Source: Bacteroides sp. UBA1317
GTDB taxonomy: Bacteria; Bacteroidota; Bacteroidia; Bacteroidales; Bacteroidaceae
DNA: 45,109 nt
Direction: 5' to 3'
Assembly (NCBI GenBank): GCA_002307035.1
Contig: DBTL01000172.1
Span: 7,066-52,174, forward strand
The position numbers were made by a program, and so were the translations under genes. The notes beneath the pieces are model-generated. The model was not told where the DNA came from, made no database searches, and was given only the letters and a program-made list of their open reading frames with translations. Shown here one piece after another: positions 32,655-41,450 of this stretch (the first letter of the stretch is position 1; each line of letters begins with the position of its first letter).

Positions 32655-33674
32655 CTAACGGCGAAACCACAAACAATCTTTGCGAATATCAAGAGGCATT
32701 TCCACATTGTTTATAAATAACATACCAGTACCTAACCCTTGCGGAAGGGGATTACCGAGCGTAGCACACCATTGTGCAATGGCATTCAGTCCGATGTTAG
32801 ATTCGAGTGCTGAAGTAACCCACCAAGCAATGTTCAGCTTTTCAGCTTCTCTTATCCATTCTTCACAGCCACAAATCCCTCCGTGTAGAGAAGGTTTCAG
32901 TATAATGTATTGAGGCCGGATGGCGGCCAATAACTCCTGTTTACCAATAGCGGTATTGCAGCCAATGAGTTCTTCGTCGAGAGCAATGGGTAGCGGTGTA
33001 ACGGCAGTAAGCTTCGCCATTTCGTCCCACTGTCCGGCACGGATAGGTTGTTCGATGGAATGCAAATCAAGTTCGGCAAGACGCTTTAGTTTTTCCAAGG
33101 CATCTGCAGGAGAGAAAGCTCCATTGGCATCCACACGCAGCTCTATGTCTTTCGCCGAGAAGTGTGAGCGGATGTGGCGGATTAAGTTCAATTCTTCTTC
33201 AAAGTTGATGGCTCCTATCTTCAATTTGATACAACGAAAACCTGACTGCATTTTCTCTTCTATCTGAGCGAGCATATTTTTGAAATCTCCCATCCAGATG
33301 AGTCCGTTAATCGGAATGCCGACTTCTCCACGAGAAAAGGGTGTATCCCATAACGCCCAGTCACCTGTTTCATAATGCTGCAATGCGGTTTCCAAACCAA
33401 ATAGGATAGAGGGATAATTTCGCAAAGAGTCTTTGCAAAAGGTGCCTTCTTTTTCTAACAGATGGCAAGCGTTGGTAAGAATTTCTTCGTAATTGGGCAC
33501 ATCGTCACAACTCAGATTTGGTAGTGGAGCACATTCTCCAATTCCTATTCGTTTAGGATGTTCGCTAGACGAAAGGTGAATGTACCATACTTTACGATTA
33601 TTATAAATACCCCGTGAGGTTCCTGCCGGTTGTTTGAATTCCAGTACTCGAGGAATAATCTTTATTATATACAT
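32655..33674 (-). CDS. menC: o-Succinylbenzoate synthase
   Basis: This is a dehydratase of the enolase superfamily that converts SHCHC to o-succinylbenzoate, 339 residues. The muconate-lactonising-type barrel shows the catalytic lysine strand RCIKLKIGAINFEEE, metal ligands in ELRVDANGAF and HSIEQPIRAG, LPIALDEELIG, and the second lysine in YIILKPSLHGGICGCEEW. The N-terminal capping domain begins IPRVLEFKQPAGTSRGIY and holds ERIGIGECAPLPNLS-like sequence. Its start is 87 bp after the menB stop across a 14-bp perfect stem-loop, and it ends before another stem-loop, so it is flanked by RNA structures on both sides. Confidence 0.93.
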   Translation of the reverse strand: MYIIKIIPRVLEFKQPAGTSRGIYNNRKVWYIHLSSSEHPKRIGIGECAPLPNLSCDDVPNYEEILTNACHLLEKEGTFCKDSLRNYPSILFGLETALQHYETGDWALWDTPFSRGEVGIPINGLIWMGDFKNMLAQIEEKMQSGFRCIKLKIGAINFEEELNLIRHIRSHFSAKDIELRVDANGAFSPADALEKLKRLAELDLHSIEQPIRAGQWDEMAKLTAVTPLPIALDEELIGCNTAIGKQELLAAIRPQYIILKPSLHGGICGCEEWIREAEKLNIAWWVTSALESNIGLNAIAQWCATLGNPLPQGLGTGMLFINNVEMPLDIRKDCLWFRR

Positions 33675-33699
33675 TATTATTTAATTGTGATTGCTGTGT

Positions 33700-33737
33700 A
33701 ATCTCATTCAAAGAGATTATTGACTTTGAATGAGATT
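33700..33737 (-). promoter_or_regulatory. Perfect 14-bp stem-loop between menB and menC
   Basis: 33700-33713 (AATCTCATTCAAAG) pairs perfectly with 33724-33737 (CTTTGAATGAGATT) around a 10-base loop. On the transcribed (minus) strand there is a run of A before it and no U run after it, so it looks like an RNA-processing or stability element more than a terminator of menB. On the plus strand the stem is followed by gatgttttttt, so it could act as a terminator in that direction. Confidence 0.55.
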
Positions 33738-33761
33738 GATGTTTTTTTGATAAACTTAGCT

Positions 33762-34586
33762 TTAAGGCAATTTCTGATATTGCTTAAAGTTCGGTTTACG
33801 TTTTTCAAGAAATGCATTTTTGCCTTCTTGTGCCTCATCTGTCATGTAATAAAGCATTGTAGCATCTCCGGCTAACTCTTGTATTCCTGCTTGCCCATCA
33901 AGTTCGGCATTCAGCCCGGCTTTAATCATGCGCAGAGCGAGCGGACTTAGTTGCATCATTTCTTCTGCCCATTGCACATATTCGTCTTCCAGCTGTTCCA
34001 ATGGCACAACTTTGTTTACTAGGCCCATCTCGAGAGCTTCCTGCGCATTGTATTTCCTACAAAGGAACCAGATTTCACGTGCCTTCTTTTGCCCAACCAC
34101 ACGAGCAAGATATGAAGAACCAAACCCAGCATCGAAACTACCTACACGTGGACCTGTTTGTCCGAAGATGGCATTGTCCGAAGCAATGGATAAGTCGCAT
34201 ACCACATGGAGTACGTGTCCTCCGCCGATAGCATAACCGTTTACTGCAGCAATTACCGGTTTAGGAATGGAACGAATTTGCTTCTGAACGTCTAGTACGC
34301 TTAAACGAGGAATGCCATCTTTGCCGATATATCCACCGCGTCCCTTTACGTTTTGATCTCCACCCGAACAAAAAGCTTTATCTCCTGCTCCGGTAAAAAC
34401 GATTACATTGATATCTTGTTCTTCCCGACAGATACGCATCGCATCGCTCATTTCTCCCGTGGTTGTGGGAGTGAAAGCATTGCGATAACGCTCGCGGTTA
34501 ATGGTGATACGGGCAATGCCATCATAATAATCGAAAAGAATATCTTCGTATTCTTTGATGGTAGTCCATTCTCTTTGTGTACCCAT
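33762..34586 (-). CDS. menB: 1,4-Dihydroxy-2-naphthoyl-CoA synthase
   Basis: This is the crotonase-fold enzyme that cyclises o-succinylbenzoyl-CoA to DHNA-CoA, 274 residues, the normal MenB length. It shows the MenB signatures FTGAGDKAFCSGGDQNVKGR, KPVIAAVNGYAIGGGHVLHV (oxyanion hole), FGQTGPRVGSFDAGFGSSYL, EIWFLCRKYNAQEALEMGLV and the C-terminal KRKPNFKQY. It starts four bases after the menD stop, so the two are likely co-translated. Confidence 0.96.
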   Translation of the reverse strand: MGTQREWTTIKEYEDILFDYYDGIARITINRERYRNAFTPTTTGEMSDAMRICREEQDINVIVFTGAGDKAFCSGGDQNVKGRGGYIGKDGIPRLSVLDVQKQIRSIPKPVIAAVNGYAIGGGHVLHVVCDLSIASDNAIFGQTGPRVGSFDAGFGSSYLARVVGQKKAREIWFLCRKYNAQEALEMGLVNKVVPLEQLEDEYVQWAEEMMQLSPLALRMIKAGLNAELDGQAGIQELAGDATMLYYMTDEAQEGKNAFLEKRKPNFKQYQKLP

Positions 34587-34590
34587 AATT

Positions 34591-36258
34591 TTATTGTTGT
34601 TTTAATTGATGATAATAATCTTTCAGTAGGCGAGCATCTTCTTCTTTATTGGTGAAAACCTCCATCAAAACCGGTTGCGTCAATAGTTCGGGTTGAGTGA
34701 ATAACTTCATGGCTTCTGTTAACTGTTCTCCATCTTTTACTTTCTGGTATAGGAAGCCACGTTCTTCTGCCCAACCGTGAGCTGATGTTTTGTGTGTTGC
34801 CACAACAAAGCGATGCGAATCGGTCGATAAATCCAATCCGGGTAAAGTCTGGAAGATTTCTCCTCCTCCATTGTTCAATAACAGAATGCGTAGGTTGCAG
34901 CTGAAATGGTCGTTCCATAGTGCATTCATATCATAAAAGAAACTGAGATCACCTATCACCACAAAATTTAGTTTGTCTGAAGCGGTAGCATAGCCGATGG
35001 CAGTTGACAACGAACCTTCGATGCCACTTGTCCCACGATTACAGCAAACCTCTACTGTGGAAGGTAGATTAAATAATTGAGCATAGCGTATAGAGGAGCT
35101 ATTAGCTAAGTGTAGAGCACACTTTATCGGTAGTGATTGTATCAGACTACCAATAGCAGATATTTCTGAATAAGGTAATTCAGGTGTAGGGATTCTTTTG
35201 CAATAATTTTCCCACATCCGTGGATATTCAGGAGTTTTAGTATCTAGTAAAGAGGCTATTTTCTCCAGAAACTCAAACGGATCTATTTCTATAATGGTCG
35301 TTAGTGAGCCATACAAGTCGACCACTTCTCCATCCGGAGAAACATGCCAATGTTCTTTGGGAGGATGTTGACGAAGGAATTTCTTCAACCGTTTAGATAC
35401 CACATGACCACCATACGTAATCAGAAGTTCCGGCACCATTTGTTCTTCTATTTCTTCCGACATCGTATAGAGTGCGGCATCAAAGTTCTTTATTGGAAGT
35501 CCCGGTATGGTTTGGTTGCCTATGTGCTCAGTGAGCCATGCAAAGTGTTTATATAATAGTTTGGAATATTTCTTTTCGAACAGATAAATTAAGTTCATCT
35601 GCCCCACAATGACCATTCGTTTATTGTATTTGTTTAGTCGGTCAATTAGTTCGTTATAGTTACGGTCGTATACATTGAGTCCCTGATAGCGAGTCATTAC
35701 CCGTACTTCTGGTAGTTCCTCTGTATTAAATTGAAATAGAGGTTCAGAAACAGGGACGTTGATGTGCACCGGTCCTTTTCCGTGATGATTTAATTCTATC
35801 AGCGCTTCATTTATCAGGCGGTTGCAATACCATTCATCCTCATCCGTATGAATCTCAGGTAGATTAACCGACTTCTTAACAAGTGCATTGAATACTCCCG
35901 GTTGAGGCAGCGTCTGACCATCCATTTGCCCTATCCATGCAGCCGGACGGTCGGCGGAGATAACAATCAAGGGAACGTTTTGATAAAAAGCTTCGGCTAC
36001 GGCAGGGTGAAGATTCAGTAGTGCTGTGCCGGATGTGCAACAAACAGCGGCAGGTTGCCCACCATGTAAGGCCAGGCCAAGAGCAAAAAAGCCCGCACTC
36101 CGTTCATCCGTTACCGAATAACAAGTGAATGAAGGATGATTGATCAATGTGTGAATGATGGGAGCATTGCGGCTACCCGGGCATAAAACCACTTTAGTAA
36201 CATTGTGTGCACGAAGCAACGCAACCAGTTGAAGTATATTTTTCTTATCAGAATACAT
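34591..36258 (-). CDS. menD: SEPHCHC synthase (2-oxoglutarate decarboxylating)
   Basis: This is a thiamine-diphosphate enzyme that adds a succinyl-semialdehyde unit to isochorismate, 555 residues. The N-terminal PYR domain contains VVLCPGSRNAPIIHTLINHP, YSVTDERSAGFFALGLALHG and AVCCTSGTALLNLHPAVAEA (with the activating Glu in DERSAGF). The middle domain and the C-terminal PP domain follow, with EVCCNRGTSGIEGSLSTAIG, FVVIGDLSFFYDMNALWNDH and the Mg/ThDP site ILLLNNGGGEIFQTLPGLD. It lies 13 bp behind menF and 4 bp ahead of menB in the operon. Confidence 0.95.
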   Translation of the reverse strand: MYSDKKNILQLVALLRAHNVTKVVLCPGSRNAPIIHTLINHPSFTCYSVTDERSAGFFALGLALHGGQPAAVCCTSGTALLNLHPAVAEAFYQNVPLIVISADRPAAWIGQMDGQTLPQPGVFNALVKKSVNLPEIHTDEDEWYCNRLINEALIELNHHGKGPVHINVPVSEPLFQFNTEELPEVRVMTRYQGLNVYDRNYNELIDRLNKYNKRMVIVGQMNLIYLFEKKYSKLLYKHFAWLTEHIGNQTIPGLPIKNFDAALYTMSEEIEEQMVPELLITYGGHVVSKRLKKFLRQHPPKEHWHVSPDGEVVDLYGSLTTIIEIDPFEFLEKIASLLDTKTPEYPRMWENYCKRIPTPELPYSEISAIGSLIQSLPIKCALHLANSSSIRYAQLFNLPSTVEVCCNRGTSGIEGSLSTAIGYATASDKLNFVVIGDLSFFYDMNALWNDHFSCNLRILLLNNGGGEIFQTLPGLDLSTDSHRFVVATHKTSAHGWAEERGFLYQKVKDGEQLTEAMKLFTQPELLTQPVLMEVFTNKEEDARLLKDYYHQLKQQ

Positions 36259-36271
36259 ATATAATGGTTTT

Positions 36272-37366
36272 TCAGTTATCGGTTATTGCTAACATTGTTT
36301 GCAATTTATTCTCAGTCTCATTCCACTCATCCTCTAAATTCGAAGAGGCGAGTAAACCGCCGCCGGCATAGAGCGTTAGTGTGTCATTATCAATATTCAT
36401 ACAGCGCAAGTTCACATACAAATCTGTTTGTCCGGTAGGATTTAGTAGGCCGATAAAGCCGGAATAATAACTTCTATTGTATCCTTCGTTTTCCAGAATA
36501 AACTGATAGGCTTTCTCTTTAGGCAATCCACATACGGCCGGAGTGGGGTGCAATAACTTAAGCATACTTCCCAGCTTTTTCGTTCCAGATAAATGAAAAT
36601 GAAAATCAGTTTTTAAATGTGATAATTCTCCCGCACGCACTGCATAAGGGCCTTTCTCTTCCGAATGAATATCCATCGACAGCAATTGCTGACGAATATA
36701 TGCTGCCACCAGCGTTTGCTCTTCCTTGTTTTTTTCATCCCAATTAATAGGAAGCTCCCCTTGATGAAGTGACTGCGTACCGGCTAATGCTGTTGTGTTC
36801 CATTCTCCCTGTTCACCGGATAAGATGATTTCGGGAGTACTACCTAACCAAACACCTGTCTGTGGAGTATAGCAAAGATACACATACGAATAGATATACC
36901 GCTTGCTAGCTCTGTAAAAAGCTTTAGCCGGAGAGAATTCATCTTTTTTGTCTAACGTAAAACTACGAGAGAGCACTAATTTATCAAACTCCTTTTTGCG
37001 TAATGCTTCCGAAAAGAGGTTGAATCGATCGGTATAATCCTCCAATCGCTGATGTTGGTTCTTTCTGAAAGTTGCAGATCTTTCAGGCGTTTTATCACTC
37101 GTATCTGCATTCCTCCATTCCTCTACTTCAAGACGATCCGGCTGAATCAGTACAATGGGACAATCTTGGTTTACCCGAAACGGAGCGATGACGAATCCCT
37201 GCAGCTCGTTTAGTTCTTCTATATCATAAATTAGGCGAATAGAGCCCGATGTTTGTGTCAGGAAGTGAGACTTATTTTCTCCCGGAGCGCGATAAATTGC
37301 AAAACTTTGTTCCTGCTTGATGAGTGCATCTATTCCTTCACAAATATTCTTTTCTTCTAAAGTCAT
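36272..37366 (-). CDS. menF: Isochorismate synthase
   Basis: This is a chorismate-binding enzyme that isomerises chorismate to isochorismate, the committed step of the pathway, 364 residues. Family motifs run through the C-terminal two-thirds: LVLSRSFTLDKKDEF, VYLCYTPQTGVWLGSTPEII, WNTTALAGTQSLHQ, ELSHLKTDFHFHLSG, LHPTPAVCGLPKEKAYQFI, YYSGFIGLLNPTGQTDLYVN and LYAGGGLLASSNLEDEWNET. The short N-terminal part is poorly conserved, as usual for Bacteroidota. Its ATG overlaps the stop of the HAD/thioesterase fusion by 4 bp, so translation is coupled. A siderophore-type EntC role is unlikely given the men neighbours. Confidence 0.93.
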   Translation of the reverse strand: MTLEEKNICEGIDALIKQEQSFAIYRAPGENKSHFLTQTSGSIRLIYDIEELNELQGFVIAPFRVNQDCPIVLIQPDRLEVEEWRNADTSDKTPERSATFRKNQHQRLEDYTDRFNLFSEALRKKEFDKLVLSRSFTLDKKDEFSPAKAFYRASKRYIYSYVYLCYTPQTGVWLGSTPEIILSGEQGEWNTTALAGTQSLHQGELPINWDEKNKEEQTLVAAYIRQQLLSMDIHSEEKGPYAVRAGELSHLKTDFHFHLSGTKKLGSMLKLLHPTPAVCGLPKEKAYQFILENEGYNRSYYSGFIGLLNPTGQTDLYVNLRCMNIDNDTLTLYAGGGLLASSNLEDEWNETENKLQTMLAITDN

Positions 37367-38595
37367 CTCTTTTTTAATATACTATTAACTACGCGTACAG
37401 AAGATACCAGCTTATCAGTAGAAGTAACCACATCTACATTCCATACGTGAGAAGAACGTCCTTTATGGACAATTGTTCCTATCGCTCGTACTGTATCTCC
37501 TTCGTGTGCTGACGATATATGATTGCCACTGACTTGCATGCCCACCACTATTTCATCAGGTTGACAAAGAATCATTGACCCCAATCCTGCTACAGTTTCA
37601 GCCAAAGCTAATGTAGCTCCACCGTGCAAAATCCCAAACGGTTGGCGGGTGCGTTCGTCAACAGGCATTGTGGCTTCTATCCGATCTTCGGAAGCATACG
37701 TATATTGAATTCCTAAATTTCCCATCAGAGCATGATTTGCCTGTGCGTTCAGCTCCTCTAGTGGTATCTCAGAAGGACGGATATCGGCAAGTATGGCATT
37801 TTCTACAGCAATGGCCACCCCGTCTTCTTCATTAGATGTGGTAACGATATCGGCACAAGCCTTCACCGAATCTTGTGCATTACCCATGGCAATGCCTAAA
37901 CCGGCAAGTTGTATCATCGAGAAATCACAAACTCCATCGCCAATGGCAATTATCTGATTTGGTTCTATTTTTAGCTTTTCCAATAGAACGCCCAGTGTAT
38001 TTGCTTTATCAATAAATTGAGGAACTACTTCGAGAAAATAGGGCTCCGAACGAAACACTTCCAATACACCGTTTAGTCTCTTTCGCCAGTGTTCTTCTAA
38101 GCTAATAAGAGCTTTTTGGTCATTGCTGACTAGCATGCATTTGCACGGAAAGAAGTCTACTTCAATAGAGAAATCGCTCACTGTGACTATTTTCATGTTG
38201 TTAAGAAGCGCTTCTTGACGAATGTGTTCATTTTCCGGTTCATTCGTAATGATTGCATCTTGGTGATAAGTAAAGATGGCAAAATTATTTTTCTTTGCTT
38301 TCTTTTCCAGATAGGGCAACATTTCCGGGTTAATTCGTTTCTCAAACAGCAATTCTCCTGTCTGCACGTTGATAATCTGTCCACCATTATAGGAAAGAAT
38401 AAATCCACCGCACTTATCCAATTCCAGTTTTTTCGCCAATGGCATCAGTCCAAAAGTTGGCCTTCCGGAAGCCAACACAATGCGTACACCCATTTGTTGT
38501 ACTTTCAATAGTGTAGCTAAGGTACGGGTACTAATTTCTTTCTCATTATTGAGCAGTGTCCCGTCTACATCAAGAACTAATAATTTGTACTTCAT
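37363..38595 (-). CDS. Fusion of Cof-type HAD phosphatase and DHNA-CoA thioesterase
   Basis: This is a two-domain protein of 410 residues heading the men operon. Residues 1 to about 270 are a Cof/IIB-type HAD phosphatase: motif I LLVLDVDGTLLNNE, motif II VLASGRPTFGLMPLA, cap region, the lysine segment FIDKANTLGVLLEKL and motif IV IAIGDGVCDFSMIQLAGLGI, where Cys replaces the usual Asn. Residues about 275-410 are a hotdog thioesterase with the YdiI/MenI-type active site QPFGILHGGATLALAETVAG, then ISSAHEGDTVRAIGTIVHKG and SSHVWNVDV. The hotdog half should release 1,4-dihydroxy-2-naphthoate from DHNA-CoA made by MenB. The HAD half has no known menaquinone step and its substrate is open. The end overlaps menF by 4 bp. 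Confidence 0.9.
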   Translation of the reverse strand: MKYKLLVLDVDGTLLNNEKEISTRTLATLLKVQQMGVRIVLASGRPTFGLMPLAKKLELDKCGGFILSYNGGQIINVQTGELLFEKRINPEMLPYLEKKAKKNNFAIFTYHQDAIITNEPENEHIRQEALLNNMKIVTVSDFSIEVDFFPCKCMLVSNDQKALISLEEHWRKRLNGVLEVFRSEPYFLEVVPQFIDKANTLGVLLEKLKIEPNQIIAIGDGVCDFSMIQLAGLGIAMGNAQDSVKACADIVTTSNEEDGVAIAVENAILADIRPSEIPLEELNAQANHALMGNLGIQYTYASEDRIEATMPVDERTRQPFGILHGGATLALAETVAGLGSMILCQPDEIVVGMQVSGNHISSAHEGDTVRAIGTIVHKGRSSHVWNVDVVTSTDKLVSSVRVVNSILKKR

Positions 38596-38619
38596 GGCCT
38601 CATTTTTTTACTTTGATCA

Positions 38620-38627
38620 CAAAGGTA
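38620..38627 (-). promoter_or_regulatory. -7 element of the men operon promoter (TACCTTTG on minus strand)
   Basis: The plus-strand CAAAGGTA reads TACCTTTG on the minus strand, matching TAnnTTTG and identical to the element before the sigma gene at 785. It lies 25 bp before the first men-operon ATG, so the leader is very short. The -33 box is not evident. Confidence 0.45.
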
Positions 38628-38671
38628 TGAATTTGCTTCTATGTTTCTTCGATTATCAATCTAGATTTATC

Positions 38672-38679
38672 TATTTTTG
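38672..38679 (+). promoter_or_regulatory. -7 element upstream of the ABC ATPase gene (TATTTTTG)
   Basis: TATTTTTG fits TAnnTTTG and is 19 bp before the chosen ATG at 38699. It lies in the 103-bp divergent gap shared with the men promoter. The position supports the 38699 start over longer upstream frames. Confidence 0.35.
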
Positions 38680-38698
38680 CAGATATAAAGATGAGTTC

Positions 38699-40153
38699 AT
38701 GGCACAAAATGTTATTCAAATAATGGGAGGCGTGGCGCGCAACCCGCTTGTTCGTTTAGTTTCACCTATCAATATGGCACTTGCTGCCGGAGAACATTTG
38801 GCTGTTATCGGCCCTAATGGCTCAGGAAAAAGTTTGCTGATTGATACACTTTTGGGTAAATATCCACTGAAAGAAGGTAAATTGATGTACGACTTTTCGC
38901 CTTCCAATAGTAATACGGTGTATGAAAATGTGAAGTATATTGCTTTTCGTGATACGTATGGTGCTGCAGATGCTAATTATTATTATCAGCAACGTTGGAA
39001 TGCTCATGATCAGGATGATGCGCCTGCGGTTAATGAGATGCTTGGCGAAATAAAAGACGAGGCACTCAAACAAGAATTATTTGAAATTTTCCGCATAGAA
39101 CCAATGCTTGACAAAAAAGTCATTCTACTTTCAAGTGGTGAACTACGCAAGTTTCAATTAACGAAAACGCTTCTTACAGCACCTCGCGTGTTGATTATGG
39201 ATAATCCCTTTATTGGTCTTGATGCTTTCACACGTGATTTGCTACATAGTTTGTTGCAACACCTTGCACAGAAATCCGACTTGCAAATTGTACTTGTACT
39301 TTCGATGCTTGATGATGTTCCCTCGTTCATTACGCATGTGTTACCGGTGAGCAATCTGGAAGTGGGTAATAAGCTTACGCGAGAGGAGTATTTGAAGAAT
39401 CTTCCTCCTCAGGAGGTATTAACAGAAATGGAGGAGGTACAGCAACGTATCATTCATCTACCTTATGGTAATACGAATTATGAAGATCACGAAGTTGTGA
39501 AGCTCAATCATGTAAGCATTCGCTATGGAGAGCGTACCATCTTGAAAGAGCTCGACTGGACTGTGTGTCGTGGAGAGAAGTGGGCACTTGGCGGTGAAAA
39601 CGGTTCGGGAAAATCTACTTTATTAAGTTTGGTCTGTGCGGATAATCCACAGTCATATGCTTGTGACATAAGTCTCTTTGGACGTAAACGTGGTACAGGC
39701 GAGAGTATTTGGGAAATAAAGCAACATATTGGTTATGTGTCTCCTGAAATGCACCGTGCTTATTTGAAAAATCTTCCTACCATCGAAATTGTGGCTTCGG
39801 GATTACACGATTCTATAGGACTTTATAAACGTCCGAAACCAGAACAAATAAATATTTGTGCTTGTTGGATGGATATTTTTGGTATTGCCAATCTCAAAGA
39901 CAAACCTTTCTTGCAACTCTCTTCCGGTGAACAACGTTTGGCCTTGCTAGCACGTGCTTTTGTGAAAGATCCGGAACTTCTTATCCTAGATGAGCCGCTT
40001 CATGGTCTAGATACGCATAATCGGCAACGAGTGAGAAAGATTATCGAAGCTTTCTGTCAAAGGCAAGATAAAACCTTGATCATGGTTACTCATTATGAAC
40101 AAGAACTTCCGTCAAGTATTACAAATCGGTTATTTTTGGAACGAAACAAATGA
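38699..40153 (+). CDS. Twin-ATPase ABC protein (ModF/PhrA-like)
   Basis: This is a soluble protein with two ABC nucleotide-binding domains and no membrane segments, 484 residues. The ATG at 38699 (MAQNVIQIMGGVARNP) is chosen because the frame upstream, open to 38480, lies inside the antisense of the HAD gene. Domain 1 has Walker A GPNGSGKS (38-45), signature LSSGELRKFQ and Walker B VLIMDNPFIGLD. Domain 2 has Walker A GENGSGKS (299-306), signature LSSGEQRLAL and Walker B LLILDEPLHGLD. This layout matches E. coli ModF, whose role is unclear; molybdate import is not supported because no permease or binding protein is adjacent. It diverges from the men operon and converges on the kinase gene, with 31 bp between the stops. 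Confidence 0.9.
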   Translation: MAQNVIQIMGGVARNPLVRLVSPINMALAAGEHLAVIGPNGSGKSLLIDTLLGKYPLKEGKLMYDFSPSNSNTVYENVKYIAFRDTYGAADANYYYQQRWNAHDQDDAPAVNEMLGEIKDEALKQELFEIFRIEPMLDKKVILLSSGELRKFQLTKTLLTAPRVLIMDNPFIGLDAFTRDLLHSLLQHLAQKSDLQIVLVLSMLDDVPSFITHVLPVSNLEVGNKLTREEYLKNLPPQEVLTEMEEVQQRIIHLPYGNTNYEDHEVVKLNHVSIRYGERTILKELDWTVCRGEKWALGGENGSGKSTLLSLVCADNPQSYACDISLFGRKRGTGESIWEIKQHIGYVSPEMHRAYLKNLPTIEIVASGLHDSIGLYKRPKPEQINICACWMDIFGIANLKDKPFLQLSSGEQRLALLARAFVKDPELLILDEPLHGLDTHNRQRVRKIIEAFCQRQDKTLIMVTHYEQELPSSITNRLFLERNK

Positions 40154-40184
40154 TCGGCTCTTATCACTTGTAGGTGAAGTATAC

Positions 40185-41450
40185 TTAAAAATTAACGATG
40201 AACACATGTTGGTGATCTTGGTATGTATATTCTATTTTCCATCCATGCAGTTTACATATTTGGTGTACAATAGATAAGCCTAACCCATTTCCTTTTTTCT
40301 TTTCTGAAGTACGACTGAATCGTCTGAATATTTTCTCTTTGTCGAGTGTCTCTGATTCTCCGGTATTACTCACCATAAAGGCATTATTTGTCACGGAAAT
40401 AGAAATGGTTCCATGGCTAATGTTGTGGCGTATTGCATTTGCAATGAGGTTGTTTATAAGACTCTCCAATAGAGTCTTATTGGCTACGACTGTAATCGAA
40501 TTATTGATTTTTACAGAAACATTTATTCCGTCATTTTCGGCTAGATTCTTTAAATAAAATAATTGTGCATTTAATATTTCGGTAAAGTCTATTTCTTGCT
40601 TCTCTTTGAATTGCGAATTATCTAATCTGGCAAGTAATAGTAGATTCTTATTGAGTCTTGTCAGTCGAGACGAAACGGAATAAAGTGACTGAATGATATC
40701 TACCTGCGTTTTTGTCAAATTAGGTTTTTGTAGCAATAAGTCTAATTGGGACTGAAAAACAGCCAGCGGAGTTTGCAATTCGTGTGACGCGTTTTCAACA
40801 AATTCCTTTTGTTGTGCGTAGGCATTTAAATCACTTTCTATAAGTCTATTCAAATTTTCATTCAGACGGGCAAACTCCAATGTGTCTGTTTCAACGAATT
40901 GTGGAGGAATGCCTTGCTCCAGGTTGAATCCTTCTATTTTGTTGAGGCTGTCATAGAAAGGATTCCACAATTTTTTAGATATAACTCGCTGAATAATGAG
41001 CAATGCTATTGTTAATATCAGCGCCAGTAATCCATATTGGAAAGCCAACGTCTTTATCAGATGTATGGTTTCTATCATTGCGATGCGAGACATCAGTACA
41101 TATGGCTTATTGCCTATCTCTATTTGGGTGTAATAAATTCGATAGTTGACTTCATGATCTTCCGCATAATTGTAAAACGGTTTTTGTACCACATTGTTAA
41201 GTGGATAAGAAGTAGCAAAAGGTAATATTTGCATATCTTCGTTATAAAGATTCCACTCATTTATCTTAGTTGAGCTAAATGATGGTAGTTGCTTTTTTAT
41301 AAAGTAATCGGCGCGATATTCTATCAGTTCGTCCAAATCTTCGGTATAGCAATATTTCATAATGAAAAAAAACAGGGGCGAGCTACACAATATGATGATC
41401 ACTGTGTAACTTAAGAACTGAACTCTACTTTTATTTAATAAGCTTCTCAT
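40185..41450 (-). CDS. Two-component sensor histidine kinase
   Basis: This is an inner-membrane sensor kinase of 421 residues. The ATG at 41450 is chosen because it overlaps the regulator's TGA in an ATGA; TTG 41501 and ATG 41459 are less likely. Two membrane segments bracket a periplasmic sensor of about 120 residues: SYTVIIILCSSPLFFFIM near the N-terminus and FQYGLLALILTIALLII. The H box is FVENASHELQTPLAVFQSQL, the N box LINNLIANAIRHN, the G1 region reads VSNTGESETLDKEKIFRRFS and the G2 box KGNGLGLSIVHQI. The G1 box lacks the full DxGxG, as in several Bacteroidota kinases. The sensed signal is unknown. The divergent PAP2 phosphatase gene is an obvious candidate target. Confidence 0.92.
   Translation of the reverse strand: MRSLLNKSRVQFLSYTVIIILCSSPLFFFIMKYCYTEDLDELIEYRADYFIKKQLPSFSSTKINEWNLYNEDMQILPFATSYPLNNVVQKPFYNYAEDHEVNYRIYYTQIEIGNKPYVLMSRIAMIETIHLIKTLAFQYGLLALILTIALLIIQRVISKKLWNPFYDSLNKIEGFNLEQGIPPQFVETDTLEFARLNENLNRLIESDLNAYAQQKEFVENASHELQTPLAVFQSQLDLLLQKPNLTKTQVDIIQSLYSVSSRLTRLNKNLLLLARLDNSQFKEKQEIDFTEILNAQLFYLKNLAENDGINVSVKINNSITVVANKTLLESLINNLIANAIRHNISHGTISISVTNNAFMVSNTGESETLDKEKIFRRFSRTSEKKKGNGLGLSIVHQICKLHGWKIEYTYQDHQHVFIVNF

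Noticed and set aside
38480..38698. 73-codon N-terminal extension of the twin-ATPase protein
   Set aside because: The extension runs antisense through the HAD gene start and the divergent promoter region and has no homology; the ATG at 38699 begins the first ABC domain directly.
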